Assembly: GCA_964542055.1 (NCBI GenBank)
Contig: CAZITB010000050.1
Span: 1-18,772 of the forward strand
Direction: 5' to 3'
Source: CAZITB01 sp964542055
GTDB taxonomy: Bacteria > Planctomycetota > Phycisphaerae > Sedimentisphaerales > CAMDDF01
Length of the DNA: 18,772 bases
Below the pieces are notes generated by a model. The model was not told where the DNA came from. It made no database searches and was given only the letters and a program-made list of their open reading frames with translations. Below are positions 7,384 to 14,949 of this stretch, piece after piece. Position 1 is the stretch's first letter. The number at the start of each line of letters is the position of its first letter. The position numbers and the translations under genes were made by a program.

Positions 7384-7411
7384 ATTTTAGAAAATAAGTG
7401 CTCAAAGTCAA
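7384..7411 (-). promoter_or_regulatory. sigma-70-type promoter of the acyltransferase gene
   Basis: On the minus strand TTGACT (7411-7406) is followed by 16 bases and TAAAAT (7389-7384); each hexamer matches at 5 of 6 positions. Transcription should start near 7377, only a few bases before ATG 7374, giving a leaderless or nearly leaderless message. That fits the missing Shine-Dalgarno. Confidence 0.55.
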
Positions 7412-7476
7412 GGTTATTAAAGCCGTGGGGAAAGTGCCAGAATCTCGATGTAAAAAAAACGTGCAAGGTATCAAAT

Positions 7477-7492
7477 CATTATACAAATAATG
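7477..7492. promoter_or_regulatory. dyad upstream of the sigma-54 promoter, candidate activator site
   Basis: CATTAT and ATAATG form a perfect 6-bp inverted repeat with a 4-base spacer. It lies about 80-95 bases before the predicted sigma-54 start, where enhancer-binding proteins commonly bind. Only one copy is seen, so this is suggestive. Confidence 0.35.
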
Positions 7493-7546
7493 CCGATTCT
7501 AAATAAAAAGACGCATTTTCTGGCTGAAAACAAGCACAACACAGGC

Positions 7547-7562
7547 TGGCACAATTGTTGCT
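7547..7562 (+). promoter_or_regulatory. sigma-54 (RpoN) promoter of the flagellar operon
   Basis: TGGCAC (7547-7552), five bases, then TTGCT (7558-7562). The GG of the -24 element and the GC of the -12 element are exactly 10 bases apart, as the RpoN consensus requires. The predicted start is near 7573, leaving a leader of about 35 bases before ATG 7608. Sigma-54 control of flagellar middle genes is common, which supports the call. Confidence 0.85.
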
Positions 7563-7579
7563 CTAAGTTAGCCGGATTA

Positions 7580-7606
7580 GTTTATTTTAACCGGTTAAAA
7601 CTAAAC
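7580..7606. promoter_or_regulatory. palindrome in the leader abutting the flagellar operon start codon
   Basis: TTTTAACCGGTTAAAA (7585-7600) is a perfect 16-bp palindrome. It is extended by GTTTA (7580-7584) pairing with TAAAC (7602-7606), with one unpaired C at 7601. It fills the space where a Shine-Dalgarno should be and ends one base before ATG 7608. It may be an operator just downstream of the start point or an mRNA hairpin controlling initiation. Confidence 0.6.
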
Positions 7607-7607
7607 A

Positions 7608-10040
7608 ATGGAAAAAAAAGACAAGAAAACTGAATTTGAAGCAAGTAATTTGAATCTATCTGACCTTTTCGCGGAGGATTTCAAGGAAGATATTTCGCCT
7701 GAAGAATTCTTTGTGACCACGGAAGGTCTGGATTTGGGGCAGGAAGAAAGACAAGAAAAATCAGAAAAACGCAAAAAATCAGTAGTTACGGTCACTTTTT
7801 TTCTGTTTTTGCTAGTCAATACCGTCCTTTTGGCTGGTGCGGGGGTTTGGGTGTATTTTAATTTGCCCAGTTTGCTGGCAAAGCTGCAAACACCTGCTAA
7901 CCCGGAAGTTACAACAGGAACGGCAGAGCCTGGGGTTGCCCAGATTCAACCGCCTAAAAAGGAAACCGCGGAAATTGAACCGGTAGTTAAAACGGAATAT
8001 GAAGGTCCTGTCTCGCTGGCCAGTGCCGAGGAGTTGTTTACAAAGCAGAATTACAGCCAAGCCTTTTATATTTATGAAAAACTGGATGAAAATCTAACTA
8101 CGAATATTCCTTCAGACAAGCTATTAAGTGACTACCTGCATTTGAAAATGGCTTTGTCGCTTGATAAATATAAAGGCGATATTGAGTCGAAAAAATATTT
8201 TGAAGTTGCAACTTCCAGTTCGTCGCCGTTTGTCAAGGCATTGGCGAACTATCATCTTGCATTTAAACAGATAAAATCGGGAAAATATCTCCAGGCAAGG
8301 CAAAGTGCCTACCAAACTCTGGGGCTTATAGAATGTTTCAGGGAGTTTATTGACACGGAATTTGAGGCGGACTGCTATTTTATAGTTTGTGAATCGCTGA
8401 CCCGCGAAGTTCTGGCGATCAATAACCGCTCAACAGAGCTTCCTGCCGACGGCTGGACAAGTGGTATTGAGTTTCATAACTTTGTGCCGAAACAGCAGGA
8501 GCAGCTTAGAGAAATTCTTGCCGCGGGCATGGAAGAGATAAGCCAGGGCTCGATCATACCAAAGGTTTTTTCGACCGAACATACACATATCGGGACACGG
8601 TATTCAGCGATTGCCAAAAATGCTCCGATCGAGGAAATACTTGAAAAAACAGCTTCCACTGCCGGGCAGAATATCGACTGGATGGAAACTTCAAAAAATC
8701 AAACGAGTGTTCCGGTTACAATTTATTCAAGCAATATTACCGCTGAACTGATAGCTGAAAATACTGCGGGCGCTGCGGGCCTTATAGCAAGATTCGATAT
8801 TCCAACCATTAAAATTTTCAATCCTGAATCTTACAATTCTCTGGATTTGCAAAAAGAGCTTTTGACACAGGAAGCCATTTCCGTGTGGCGCAGGTTTTCG
8901 ATGAGATACAGAAATGACGAAAGAGTCGCCAACGCAAGCTACTGCGGCGCGGTAATGCTCGATTGCATTGGGCTGGCTGATTCTGCAATAAATCACTACA
9001 ACAGAACCGCAAGCCATTATGTTCACAGCAGTGTCGCACCTTATGCCCTTCTTAATTCCGCCAAGTTGCGAATACAGCTTATGGACTATTCGGGGGCGGA
9101 ACAGGATTTGACGCAGCTTGTTATGCAGTACCGTCAAAGCGATATCGCAAACGAGGCATACCTTGAACTTGCAAGGGCTTCGATGAGTTCGGGGCACTAT
9201 GGCCAGGCGGTTAAATCTTTTGTGAGGCTTTATAATACAGATATTTCTGAGCATGTGCGTGCCAAAGCGGCACTTGGGGCGGGACAGTGCTATTTTGAAT
9301 TGAAAGATTTTGAACAAGCCAACCAGTGGCTGACCAACTGTGTGAAATATGATGGGAGTGTTGATATCGATTACACGCCCGTTTACCTTTTGCTTGGTAA
9401 ATCCAAGATTGAGACTAGGGAATTTGACCAGGCCAGTGCGGCGTTGAAAAATTCTCTCAAAGGCAATCTTCCGAATGAAGAGAGCGTTAACATTTTGATT
9501 GAGCTTGCTGTTGTGCATACCAGGCAGGGAAATTATATTAGTGCTATGGATACGATTGAAAGTGTCGATGTTGAAAATCTGCCGCAGGAACTGATGGTGG
9601 AAACGGTCATCGCGAAATCGTATATATTACGGTCAAGCGAGCTTGCTTCGAGTTCGATTCCGAGCTTGAGAAACTACCTGGCTTTTATTTCGGATCTGAA
9701 ATTGCGTTCGAAGATGAGCTTCGAACTTGCCAAATGTTATTATGATAGTCTTGATTATAAATCGGCTTGTGATGAGTTGATGAATGCTTTGAATGAGCCG
9801 GCGAGTATGGAGCAGGCCAATGATATCAGTTTGTATCTTGGTAAAGTTTACATCAAACTTGGAAGTTATCAGGACTGTATCGATATCTGCAATAATCTTC
9901 TTGAGATGGAAAATCGCAGCGATATCCGGAAAGAAGTTTTTAAACTTCTCGGCGACAGTTACAGCAAGCTGGAAGATTATAAGATGGCGGCACTTGCTTA
10001 TGCAGGAAAGTTAAATGAAAAGGGGCAGCCGGCGATATGA
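7608..10040 (+). CDS. membrane-anchored TPR protein of the flagellar operon
   Basis: An 810-residue protein with an acidic/charged cytoplasmic N-terminus (about 1-58), a single hydrophobic span at about 59-83 following a KRKK cluster, and a long presumably periplasmic part. Helical repeats of TPR type occur near 138-160 and again as at least six consecutive units at about 550-805, with recurrent patterns such as AGQCYFELKDFEQA, LGKSKIETREFDQA and LGDSYSKLEDYKMA. It is the first gene after the sigma-54 promoter and overlaps the next gene by ATGA. Its place directly ahead of fliL, fliM, fliN and flhA suggests a flagellar role. One possibility is a periplasmic scaffold around the stator/FliL, as TPR proteins such as PflA do in Campylobacterota; this is analogy, not detectable homology. 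I do not recognise the family. Confidence 0.8.
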   Translation: MEKKDKKTEFEASNLNLSDLFAEDFKEDISPEEFFVTTEGLDLGQEERQEKSEKRKKSVVTVTFFLFLLVNTVLLAGAGVWVYFNLPSLLAKLQTPANPEVTTGTAEPGVAQIQPPKKETAEIEPVVKTEYEGPVSLASAEELFTKQNYSQAFYIYEKLDENLTTNIPSDKLLSDYLHLKMALSLDKYKGDIESKKYFEVATSSSSPFVKALANYHLAFKQIKSGKYLQARQSAYQTLGLIECFREFIDTEFEADCYFIVCESLTREVLAINNRSTELPADGWTSGIEFHNFVPKQQEQLREILAAGMEEISQGSIIPKVFSTEHTHIGTRYSAIAKNAPIEEILEKTASTAGQNIDWMETSKNQTSVPVTIYSSNITAELIAENTAGAAGLIARFDIPTIKIFNPESYNSLDLQKELLTQEAISVWRRFSMRYRNDERVANASYCGAVMLDCIGLADSAINHYNRTASHYVHSSVAPYALLNSAKLRIQLMDYSGAEQDLTQLVMQYRQSDIANEAYLELARASMSSGHYGQAVKSFVRLYNTDISEHVRAKAALGAGQCYFELKDFEQANQWLTNCVKYDGSVDIDYTPVYLLLGKSKIETREFDQASAALKNSLKGNLPNEESVNILIELAVVHTRQGNYISAMDTIESVDVENLPQELMVETVIAKSYILRSSELASSSIPSLRNYLAFISDLKLRSKMSFELAKCYYDSLDYKSACDELMNALNEPASMEQANDISLYLGKVYIKLGSYQDCIDICNNLLEMENRSDIRKEVFKLLGDSYSKLEDYKMAALAYAGKLNEKGQPAI

Positions 10041-10705
10041 GTTCGATTAAACTTACAACGTTGATAACTTTGTTTTTGCTTGTTTGGTGTTGCTTTGCTC
10101 AGCAAGTTGATGAAGCTGGTTTAATTATACAAGAAACAAAACAGCTAAAAAAGCAGATTTTCGAAGAAGATTATAAATTGTTCGAAAAGGATCCAAATGA
10201 TCAGTCCAGAGGTGAATTGGATGATTTGGTAAAGGAACTCAACGCATTGACTTTTCAGTCCAATATGATAAGGCCGATCGAAAAAGTCGAACCTAATATG
10301 GTTGATATTAATGAACCTGCAGAGGTAAATGTAATAGTAGAGGAATTTAAACTTGATGAAAACTTTAAGCCCGATCCCAACAATGTGATCGAGCTGGTTG
10401 GTTTGGCGGATATATTATACAAAGACAAATTGTATGCTAATGCCGGTTTGTATTATAAAACTGCATTGGAGAAAATTGAATCACAACAGAAAGGCGATTT
10501 AAAGCAGATGGCCTGGATTCTTTTCCAGCTTGGCAACTGCAATAAAGATGATAATCCCAAAGAGGCATTTAAATATTATGATAAACTTTCGGTTAAATTT
10601 CCGGGCTCAAAATGGGCCGAGATTTGCGCGACACAGAAAAAAATAACAGAGCTAAGAATCAAAGAGATCGATATTTTGAACTCAATTACAGATAAAGGTG
10701 ACTAA
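10037..10705 (+). CDS. exported TPR/helical protein of the flagellar operon
   Basis: A 222-residue protein with a Sec-type signal peptide: Lys5, a hydrophobic core to about residue 20, and a likely cleavage after CFA before QQ. The mature part begins with a helical, acidic stretch (about 30-75). It then has a TPR-like pair at about 115-200, visible in LVGLADILYKDKLYANAGLY and FQLGNCNKDDNPKEAFKYYD. It overlaps the preceding TPR gene (ATGA) and the following fliL (TAATG), so all three are translationally coupled and probably work together in the periplasm. The family is not recognised. A lipoprotein is less likely because the residue before the first Cys is Trp. Confidence 0.75.
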   Translation: MSSIKLTTLITLFLLVWCCFAQQVDEAGLIIQETKQLKKQIFEEDYKLFEKDPNDQSRGELDDLVKELNALTFQSNMIRPIEKVEPNMVDINEPAEVNVIVEEFKLDENFKPDPNNVIELVGLADILYKDKLYANAGLYYKTALEKIESQQKGDLKQMAWILFQLGNCNKDDNPKEAFKYYDKLSVKFPGSKWAEICATQKKITELRIKEIDILNSITDKGD

Positions 10706-11256
10706 TGGCAGATAAAGAAAAGAATGAAGATATAAAAGTAGTCGAAAAAGATGCAAAGAAATCCGGCTCGATGATATTATGGATTTTAGTGTTTGTCATG
10801 GCAGCAGCCGGTGCCGGAGGCGGTTTTTTCCTTGCAAGCACCGTAGCTCAAAAACCTGCTCAAAAGCCCGAGGCAGAATCGAAAAAAACGCCTGAGCAGG
10901 AGATGCAGGATTTGATTCAGGAAAACTCTCAGGAAGTTTATTACCATGAATTATCTCCAGTGGTGGCGTGTCTGGATGAACCGAGCCTTTCGCGTTATGT
11001 ACGTGCCACGATCATACTGGAGATGGAAGCGGGATTCGACCCGGTTGCGGGTGCCGAATTTCTAAAACAAAAGGAACCTCTCTTGAGTAACTGGCTGACC
11101 AAATATCTCGCGGGCCTTACATTGATACAGGTACAGGGTTCTCGCAATCTCGACAGAATACAGCTTGAGATTTATGAAGAATTCAACAACATACTGTTTC
11201 CAAATAAAAAACCGATGGTAGAAAAAGTACTTTTTAAAGAGTTCGTCGTAAGTTAA
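10705..11256 (+). CDS. fliL: flagellar basal body-associated protein FliL
   Basis: FliL is a single-pass inner-membrane protein that forms a periplasmic ring around the MotA/MotB stator and supports torque. The 183-residue protein has a short charged cytoplasmic N-terminus, a Gly/Ala-rich transmembrane span at about 24-47, a linker, and the conserved FliL domain from YHELSPVVACL (about 79) to the C-terminal VEKVLFKEFVVS. Its ATG shares one base with the preceding stop codon (TAATG), and AAAGGTG lies just upstream. The length is in the usual range. Its own stop codon again forms TAATG with an ATG at 11256, which matters for the fliM start. Confidence 0.92.
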   Translation: MADKEKNEDIKVVEKDAKKSGSMILWILVFVMAAAGAGGGFFLASTVAQKPAQKPEAESKKTPEQEMQDLIQENSQEVYYHELSPVVACLDEPSLSRYVRATIILEMEAGFDPVAGAEFLKQKEPLLSNWLTKYLAGLTLIQVQGSRNLDRIQLEIYEEFNNILFPNKKPMVEKVLFKEFVVS

Positions 11257-11342
11257 TGGAATCCTTAAATTTAAAAAACTCAAACAATTGTTCAGCCAGA
11301 CTGCTGCCGCTCGAAAACCGGAGCCGGAAGTTGATTACGTAG
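11256..11342 (+). other. coupled ATG and A AAA AAC slippery heptamer at the fliM start
   Basis: ATG 11256 overlaps the fliL stop as TAATG, exactly like the previous junction in this operon, but its frame ends at TAG 11340-11342 after 28 codons. Within it, codons TTA AAA AAC place A AAA AAC at 11273-11279. A -1 shift there leads into the fliM frame as MESLNLKKLKQLFSQ. Either this is programmed frameshifting, or one A is missing from the A6 run in this sequence, or fliM really starts at TTG 11288. Confidence 0.6.
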
Positions 11343-12199
11343 AGTACAACTGGAAAAAGCCGGTTTACTTCAAAACCGAGCACCAGGAACATCTGAATGA
11401 ATTTGCACACCTGCTGACAAGGAATATTGCCGCAAAATTTTCTGAATCATGCTACTGTGAAATCAGATCCGAAATCAAGATCACAGAACAGCATTACGGC
11501 TGGACTTTGATTGAAGAAACTTTGAACAATGAGACTGATTTCTTCATGCAGTTCCGTTGCAATGAAAAAGTTGCCGGCTTTTTGAGAATACCTTTGAAGA
11601 CCGCGATGGCATGGGTGGTGCACATGCTCCAGGATGACGAGATCGAACCCAATGAGAAAAAGAGCCTTTCCTTTCTTGAAGAAAATCTGCTGGTTGACAT
11701 AGCAAAAAATATAATCAATGCTTTATCAATATCTCTGACATCAAGAGACAGCAAAGCTGTATCCGCTGACAGCGAACTGATAAAGGATAAAATGATCCTG
11801 GAAATATCACAGCTGCAGGAAGTTTATGAATTTTCCTTTAGCATCAGCAATTCAGAAAACATAATTTCTGATGCTTCGATCTACATCTACTCTGAAATGC
11901 TCGACACCATTGCCGGCAAGATTCGGTATGAACAAAATGAAACATCGCCTCAGAAAATTAACATAGCCAGACAGGCCAACTTGAACAGGCTTTATTTGCC
12001 GGTACGAGCCGAACTTGGCGAAATATTGATTTCATTATCTGACCTTGTATCACTAAGTCCCGGCGACGTGATCAAGTTAGAAAAACCTTTGAGTTCCAGC
12101 TTACAGGTCAAAATAAAAGATAAGCCGAGTTTTAAGGCACGGCCGGTTCAATGCAATTCAAAAATTTCGTTACTGATAGATAATCCTGAAGAAAATTAG
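11288..12199 (+). CDS. fliM: flagellar motor switch protein FliM (divergent)
   Basis: FliM sits in the cytoplasmic C-ring, linking FliG, FliN and CheY-P. The C-terminal SpoA domain is clear at about residues 230-300 (LPVRAELGEILISLSDLVSL, LSPGDVIKLEKPLSSSLQV, SKISLLIDN). The middle domain begins at YNWKKPVYFKTEHQEHL, matching the YDFRRPD...L start of FliM. Two hallmarks are absent: the N-terminal EIDALL-type CheY-binding motif, and the GGxG loop of the middle domain, where the sequence reads MLQDDEIEPNEK. It is 303 residues from TTG 11288, which has no Shine-Dalgarno. The true start is probably ATG 11256 via a frameshift or a missing base (see the separate entry), which would add about 11 residues. 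The fliL-fliM-fliN order makes the identity firm. Confidence 0.85.
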   Translation: MFSQTAAARKPEPEVDYVEYNWKKPVYFKTEHQEHLNEFAHLLTRNIAAKFSESCYCEIRSEIKITEQHYGWTLIEETLNNETDFFMQFRCNEKVAGFLRIPLKTAMAWVVHMLQDDEIEPNEKKSLSFLEENLLVDIAKNIINALSISLTSRDSKAVSADSELIKDKMILEISQLQEVYEFSFSISNSENIISDASIYIYSEMLDTIAGKIRYEQNETSPQKINIARQANLNRLYLPVRAELGEILISLSDLVSLSPGDVIKLEKPLSSSLQVKIKDKPSFKARPVQCNSKISLLIDNPEEN

Positions 12200-12218
12200 A
12201 TTTATATAGGGAATAAAA

Positions 12219-12557
12219 ATGGCAGAACAGGAAAATACAGACCAACAGGAACAAACACAAAGCGGCACAGAGGTACAGGAAGTCGAATTAAGCCAGGCTG
12301 TCGAAGCGGCAAATGTCAAAGCGGGCGGAGTGGATATGCTCCTCGATATAAATATGCCTGTTACTGTTTGTCTAGGCGATGCGCAGGTTCCGGTAAAACG
12401 ACTGCTCCAGCTTGGGCCCGGTTCGGTTTTACAGCTTGACAAAAATATCAATCAGCCGGCAGAGCTTTATGTTCAGGATGTAAAATTTGCCACCGGCGAT
12501 ATCGTCGCGGTCGATGACTGCTTTGCGATACGTATCAAAGAAATTCACGGGATGTAA
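12219..12557 (+). CDS. fliN: flagellar motor switch protein FliN
   Basis: A 112-residue C-ring protein that forms the lower ring with FliM and interacts with export components such as FliH. An acidic, Gln-rich N-terminal tail (about 1-35) precedes one SpoA domain with the usual pattern: LLDINMPVTVCLGDAQVPVK, LGPGSVLQLDKNINQPAELY, and FATGDIVAVDDCFAIRIKEI. An AGGGA site precedes the ATG. The gene lies 19 bases after fliM, and its stop codon is 2 bases before the flhA start. Confidence 0.93.
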   Translation: MAEQENTDQQEQTQSGTEVQEVELSQAVEAANVKAGGVDMLLDINMPVTVCLGDAQVPVKRLLQLGPGSVLQLDKNINQPAELYVQDVKFATGDIVAVDDCFAIRIKEIHGM

Positions 12558-12559
12558 TT

Positions 12560-14677
12560 TTGAGTTATGACACAAAAATAAATCCGATCACGCATAAACT
12601 TGCCGAGCACAGCAATTTGCTGTTCGCCATGGCACTCGTAATGGTTCTTGGCACATTGCTGATACCGCTTCCGACTATTATGCTCGACATATTCCTTGCG
12701 TGCAGTATATCGCTTGCGGTAACGGTTTTGATTATAACCCTTTCCACAAACGAGGCACTGGAACTGTCTGCGTTTCCTTCGCTGCTGCTGTTTGTTACGC
12801 TGTTTCGACTTAGCCTAAACGTTGCATCAACAAGGTTGATACTTATCCAGGGCGATGCCGGCCATATTATCAGAACGTTCGGCGAATTCGTCGCAGGCGG
12901 TAACCTGGTTGTCGGTATGGTCATATTCCTTATCCTCGTTATCATCCAGTTCGTCGTTATCACAAAAGGTTCATCGCGTATATCGGAAGTTTCGGCAAGA
13001 TTCGTGCTTGATGCGATGCCCGGAAAACAGATGGCCATCGATGCTGATTTGAATGCCGGTACGATAACCGACGAACAGGCCAGGCAGCGCAGGGAAAAAA
13101 TTGTCAACGAAAGCGAATTTTACGGAGCCATGGACGGTGCCAGCAAGTTCATCTCCGGCGATGCTATCGCGGGACTTATCATTACCGCGGTAAACCTTAT
13201 CGGTGGAATAATCATCGGCTATTCACGGGACATGACGCTTGGCGATGCGGTAAGAACCTATTCGATACTGTCGATCGGTGACGGCCTTGTGAGCCAGATA
13301 CCGTCAATCGTAATTGCGATCAGCTCTGGTTTTCTGGTTACCAAAACATCATCCAATCAAAGCATGTCAACCGATCTGACATTCCAGTTTTTCAGAAAGA
13401 GCCAGCCTCTTATAGCGGCTTCGGTGGTACTTACGCTGATAGCGTTTATACCCGGATTCCCGACGCTGGTATTTTTATCGATCAGCGGCTTGCTGGGATA
13501 TTTCGGTTACACGCTTCGCAAACAGGAAATCCAGGAAAAGCAGAATGTAAAATCCGCAGATAAAAACAAACCCAAAGCGGTCGATGACGAAACACCGGTT
13601 GAGGAACTGCTCGATGTGGACGCCCTTTCGGTTGTTGTAGGGGTAAGGCTGATCGCACTTGTTGACCCGCGAAAGAAATCTTCGATATTCGACCGCATCG
13701 GAGCGTTGAGAAGAAAATTCGCTCAGCAGCTGGGTATCGTTTTGCCGCTTATCAGGATCAAGGATAATATTACACTCGACGCCGGCAGCTATGAGATTCG
13801 TCTGCATGACCATATAATCGCCACCGGCAAGCTGGACCCGGAAAGATTTCTTGCGATGGATTCCGGGGCGGTTGTCGATAAAGTAAAAGGCATCGAAACA
13901 TCGGAGCCGGTTTACGGTTTGCCGGCACTTTGGATTTCGCAGGCTGATAAGGAAAGGGCTGAACTGGCAGGCTATACCGTTATTGATCCTGAGTCGGTGC
14001 TGATAACCCACCTTTCGGAAGTGCTCCAAAACCATGCACATGATATCTTATCCCGTGAGGATGTTCAGCAGCTTGTCGAGCGTTTGCGTAAGTCGCAGCC
14101 GTCGCTGGTTGGAGAGACCATCGGCGAGCTTGTACCGGTTGGCCTGCTGCAAAAGGTTTTGAAAAACCTGCTGCGTGACGGGATACCTGTTCGCGATTTG
14201 ACAAAGATTATCGAATCGTTAAGCGAAAACGCTCACAAGACCAAAAATGCTACATTGCTGACAGAGCTGGTGAGAAAATCGCTTGCCCGGACCATCACAG
14301 AACTTAACAAGAACCCGGTCGGAACAGTTTCAGCTTTGACATTTGATCCCGACCTTGAATATAAACTGGTATCATCGCTGCAGTCTGAAAATAATGATTT
14401 GGGCAATTTGTCGCTTTCGCCGGAAGTTTCGATGAAGCTGACGCAGATGATCGCCAACTCATGGAAAAAGGCGATGGAAAAGGCGTATGATTCGGTGATA
14501 CTGCTTTGCGATTCGCGGCTGAGGTATCCGCTTGCCGAGATCGTTCGACGGGCTATTCCCAAGCTGCCGGTTGTTGCTTATGATGAGGTTTTGTCGAATG
14601 TGAAAATTGAGCCGATCGATTCTATCGCGATAGAGGTTGAACAGGATGCGTTGCCCTCGGAACATGCCAATAGATAA
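12560..14677 (+). CDS. flhA: flagellar biosynthesis protein FlhA
   Basis: A 705-residue inner-membrane export-gate component of the flagellar type III secretion system. Eight transmembrane segments fill the first ~320 residues. The FHIPEP-family signature RFVLDAMPGKQMAIDADLNA is near 145-165, and a large cytoplasmic domain, which forms the nonameric ring that receives substrates and chaperones, follows from about 340. It starts at TTG 12560, with GGGA seven bases upstream and only two bases after the fliN stop. The length is typical. In many genomes fliO/P/Q/R and flhB separate fliN from flhA; here they are absent from the window, so the other export-gate genes must lie elsewhere. Flagellar rather than virulence type III secretion is indicated by fliL, fliM and fliN next to it. 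Confidence 0.95.
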   Translation: MSYDTKINPITHKLAEHSNLLFAMALVMVLGTLLIPLPTIMLDIFLACSISLAVTVLIITLSTNEALELSAFPSLLLFVTLFRLSLNVASTRLILIQGDAGHIIRTFGEFVAGGNLVVGMVIFLILVIIQFVVITKGSSRISEVSARFVLDAMPGKQMAIDADLNAGTITDEQARQRREKIVNESEFYGAMDGASKFISGDAIAGLIITAVNLIGGIIIGYSRDMTLGDAVRTYSILSIGDGLVSQIPSIVIAISSGFLVTKTSSNQSMSTDLTFQFFRKSQPLIAASVVLTLIAFIPGFPTLVFLSISGLLGYFGYTLRKQEIQEKQNVKSADKNKPKAVDDETPVEELLDVDALSVVVGVRLIALVDPRKKSSIFDRIGALRRKFAQQLGIVLPLIRIKDNITLDAGSYEIRLHDHIIATGKLDPERFLAMDSGAVVDKVKGIETSEPVYGLPALWISQADKERAELAGYTVIDPESVLITHLSEVLQNHAHDILSREDVQQLVERLRKSQPSLVGETIGELVPVGLLQKVLKNLLRDGIPVRDLTKIIESLSENAHKTKNATLLTELVRKSLARTITELNKNPVGTVSALTFDPDLEYKLVSSLQSENNDLGNLSLSPEVSMKLTQMIANSWKKAMEKAYDSVILLCDSRLRYPLAEIVRRAIPKLPVVAYDEVLSNVKIEPIDSIAIEVEQDALPSEHANR

Positions 14678-14679
14678 CA

Positions 14680-14898
14680 ATGGATAAACTGGTAAAGAAA
14701 ATCTCGGTAAAGTTTGCAATTGTCATATTTTTCATTATGGCGGTGGCTTCTTTGGCTTGCGATTTGCCTCTTACAACAGCTTGCGGCAGAGCGGTAACCG
14801 GCGCGATCATATCTTATGTAATCGGCACATTCGCCTTAAAAGGCATCTTCACCGTCATCATCGACGCCATCGCGAAATCAAAGTCTCAGGAAAGTTAA
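14680..14898 (+). CDS. small two-span membrane protein of unknown function
   Basis: A 72-residue protein with two likely membrane spans at about 10-28 and 38-62, a basic N-terminus (MDKLVKK) and a short polar tail (SKSQES). Its ATG is two bases after the flhA stop, so it is the last gene of the flagellar operon. I recognise no family. Position suggests an accessory factor of the export gate or stator, but nothing in the sequence proves it. Confidence 0.6.
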   Translation: MDKLVKKISVKFAIVIFFIMAVASLACDLPLTTACGRAVTGAIISYVIGTFALKGIFTVIIDAIAKSKSQES

Positions 14899-14910
14899 TT
14901 CACTTTTTTT
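14891..14910 (+). terminator. weak terminator-like hairpin after the flagellar operon
   Basis: AAAGT (14891-14895) pairs with ACTTT (14902-14906), and T residues continue to 14910. The stem is short and A/T-rich and overlaps the stop codon. The only other evidence is position, at the end of the operon facing a converging gene. Confidence 0.25.
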
Positions 14911-14949
14911 AATCTATTTGATGTCGCAGGCTCTTGAAATCTTTATTAT

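Noticed and set aside
8727..9518. 263-codon minus-strand frame
   Set aside because: It is antisense to the TPR gene, whose frame shows clear repeats; the product is His/Cys/Arg-rich nonsense.
13475..14041. 188-codon minus-strand frame
   Set aside because: It is antisense to conserved flhA and has no promoter or ribosome site.
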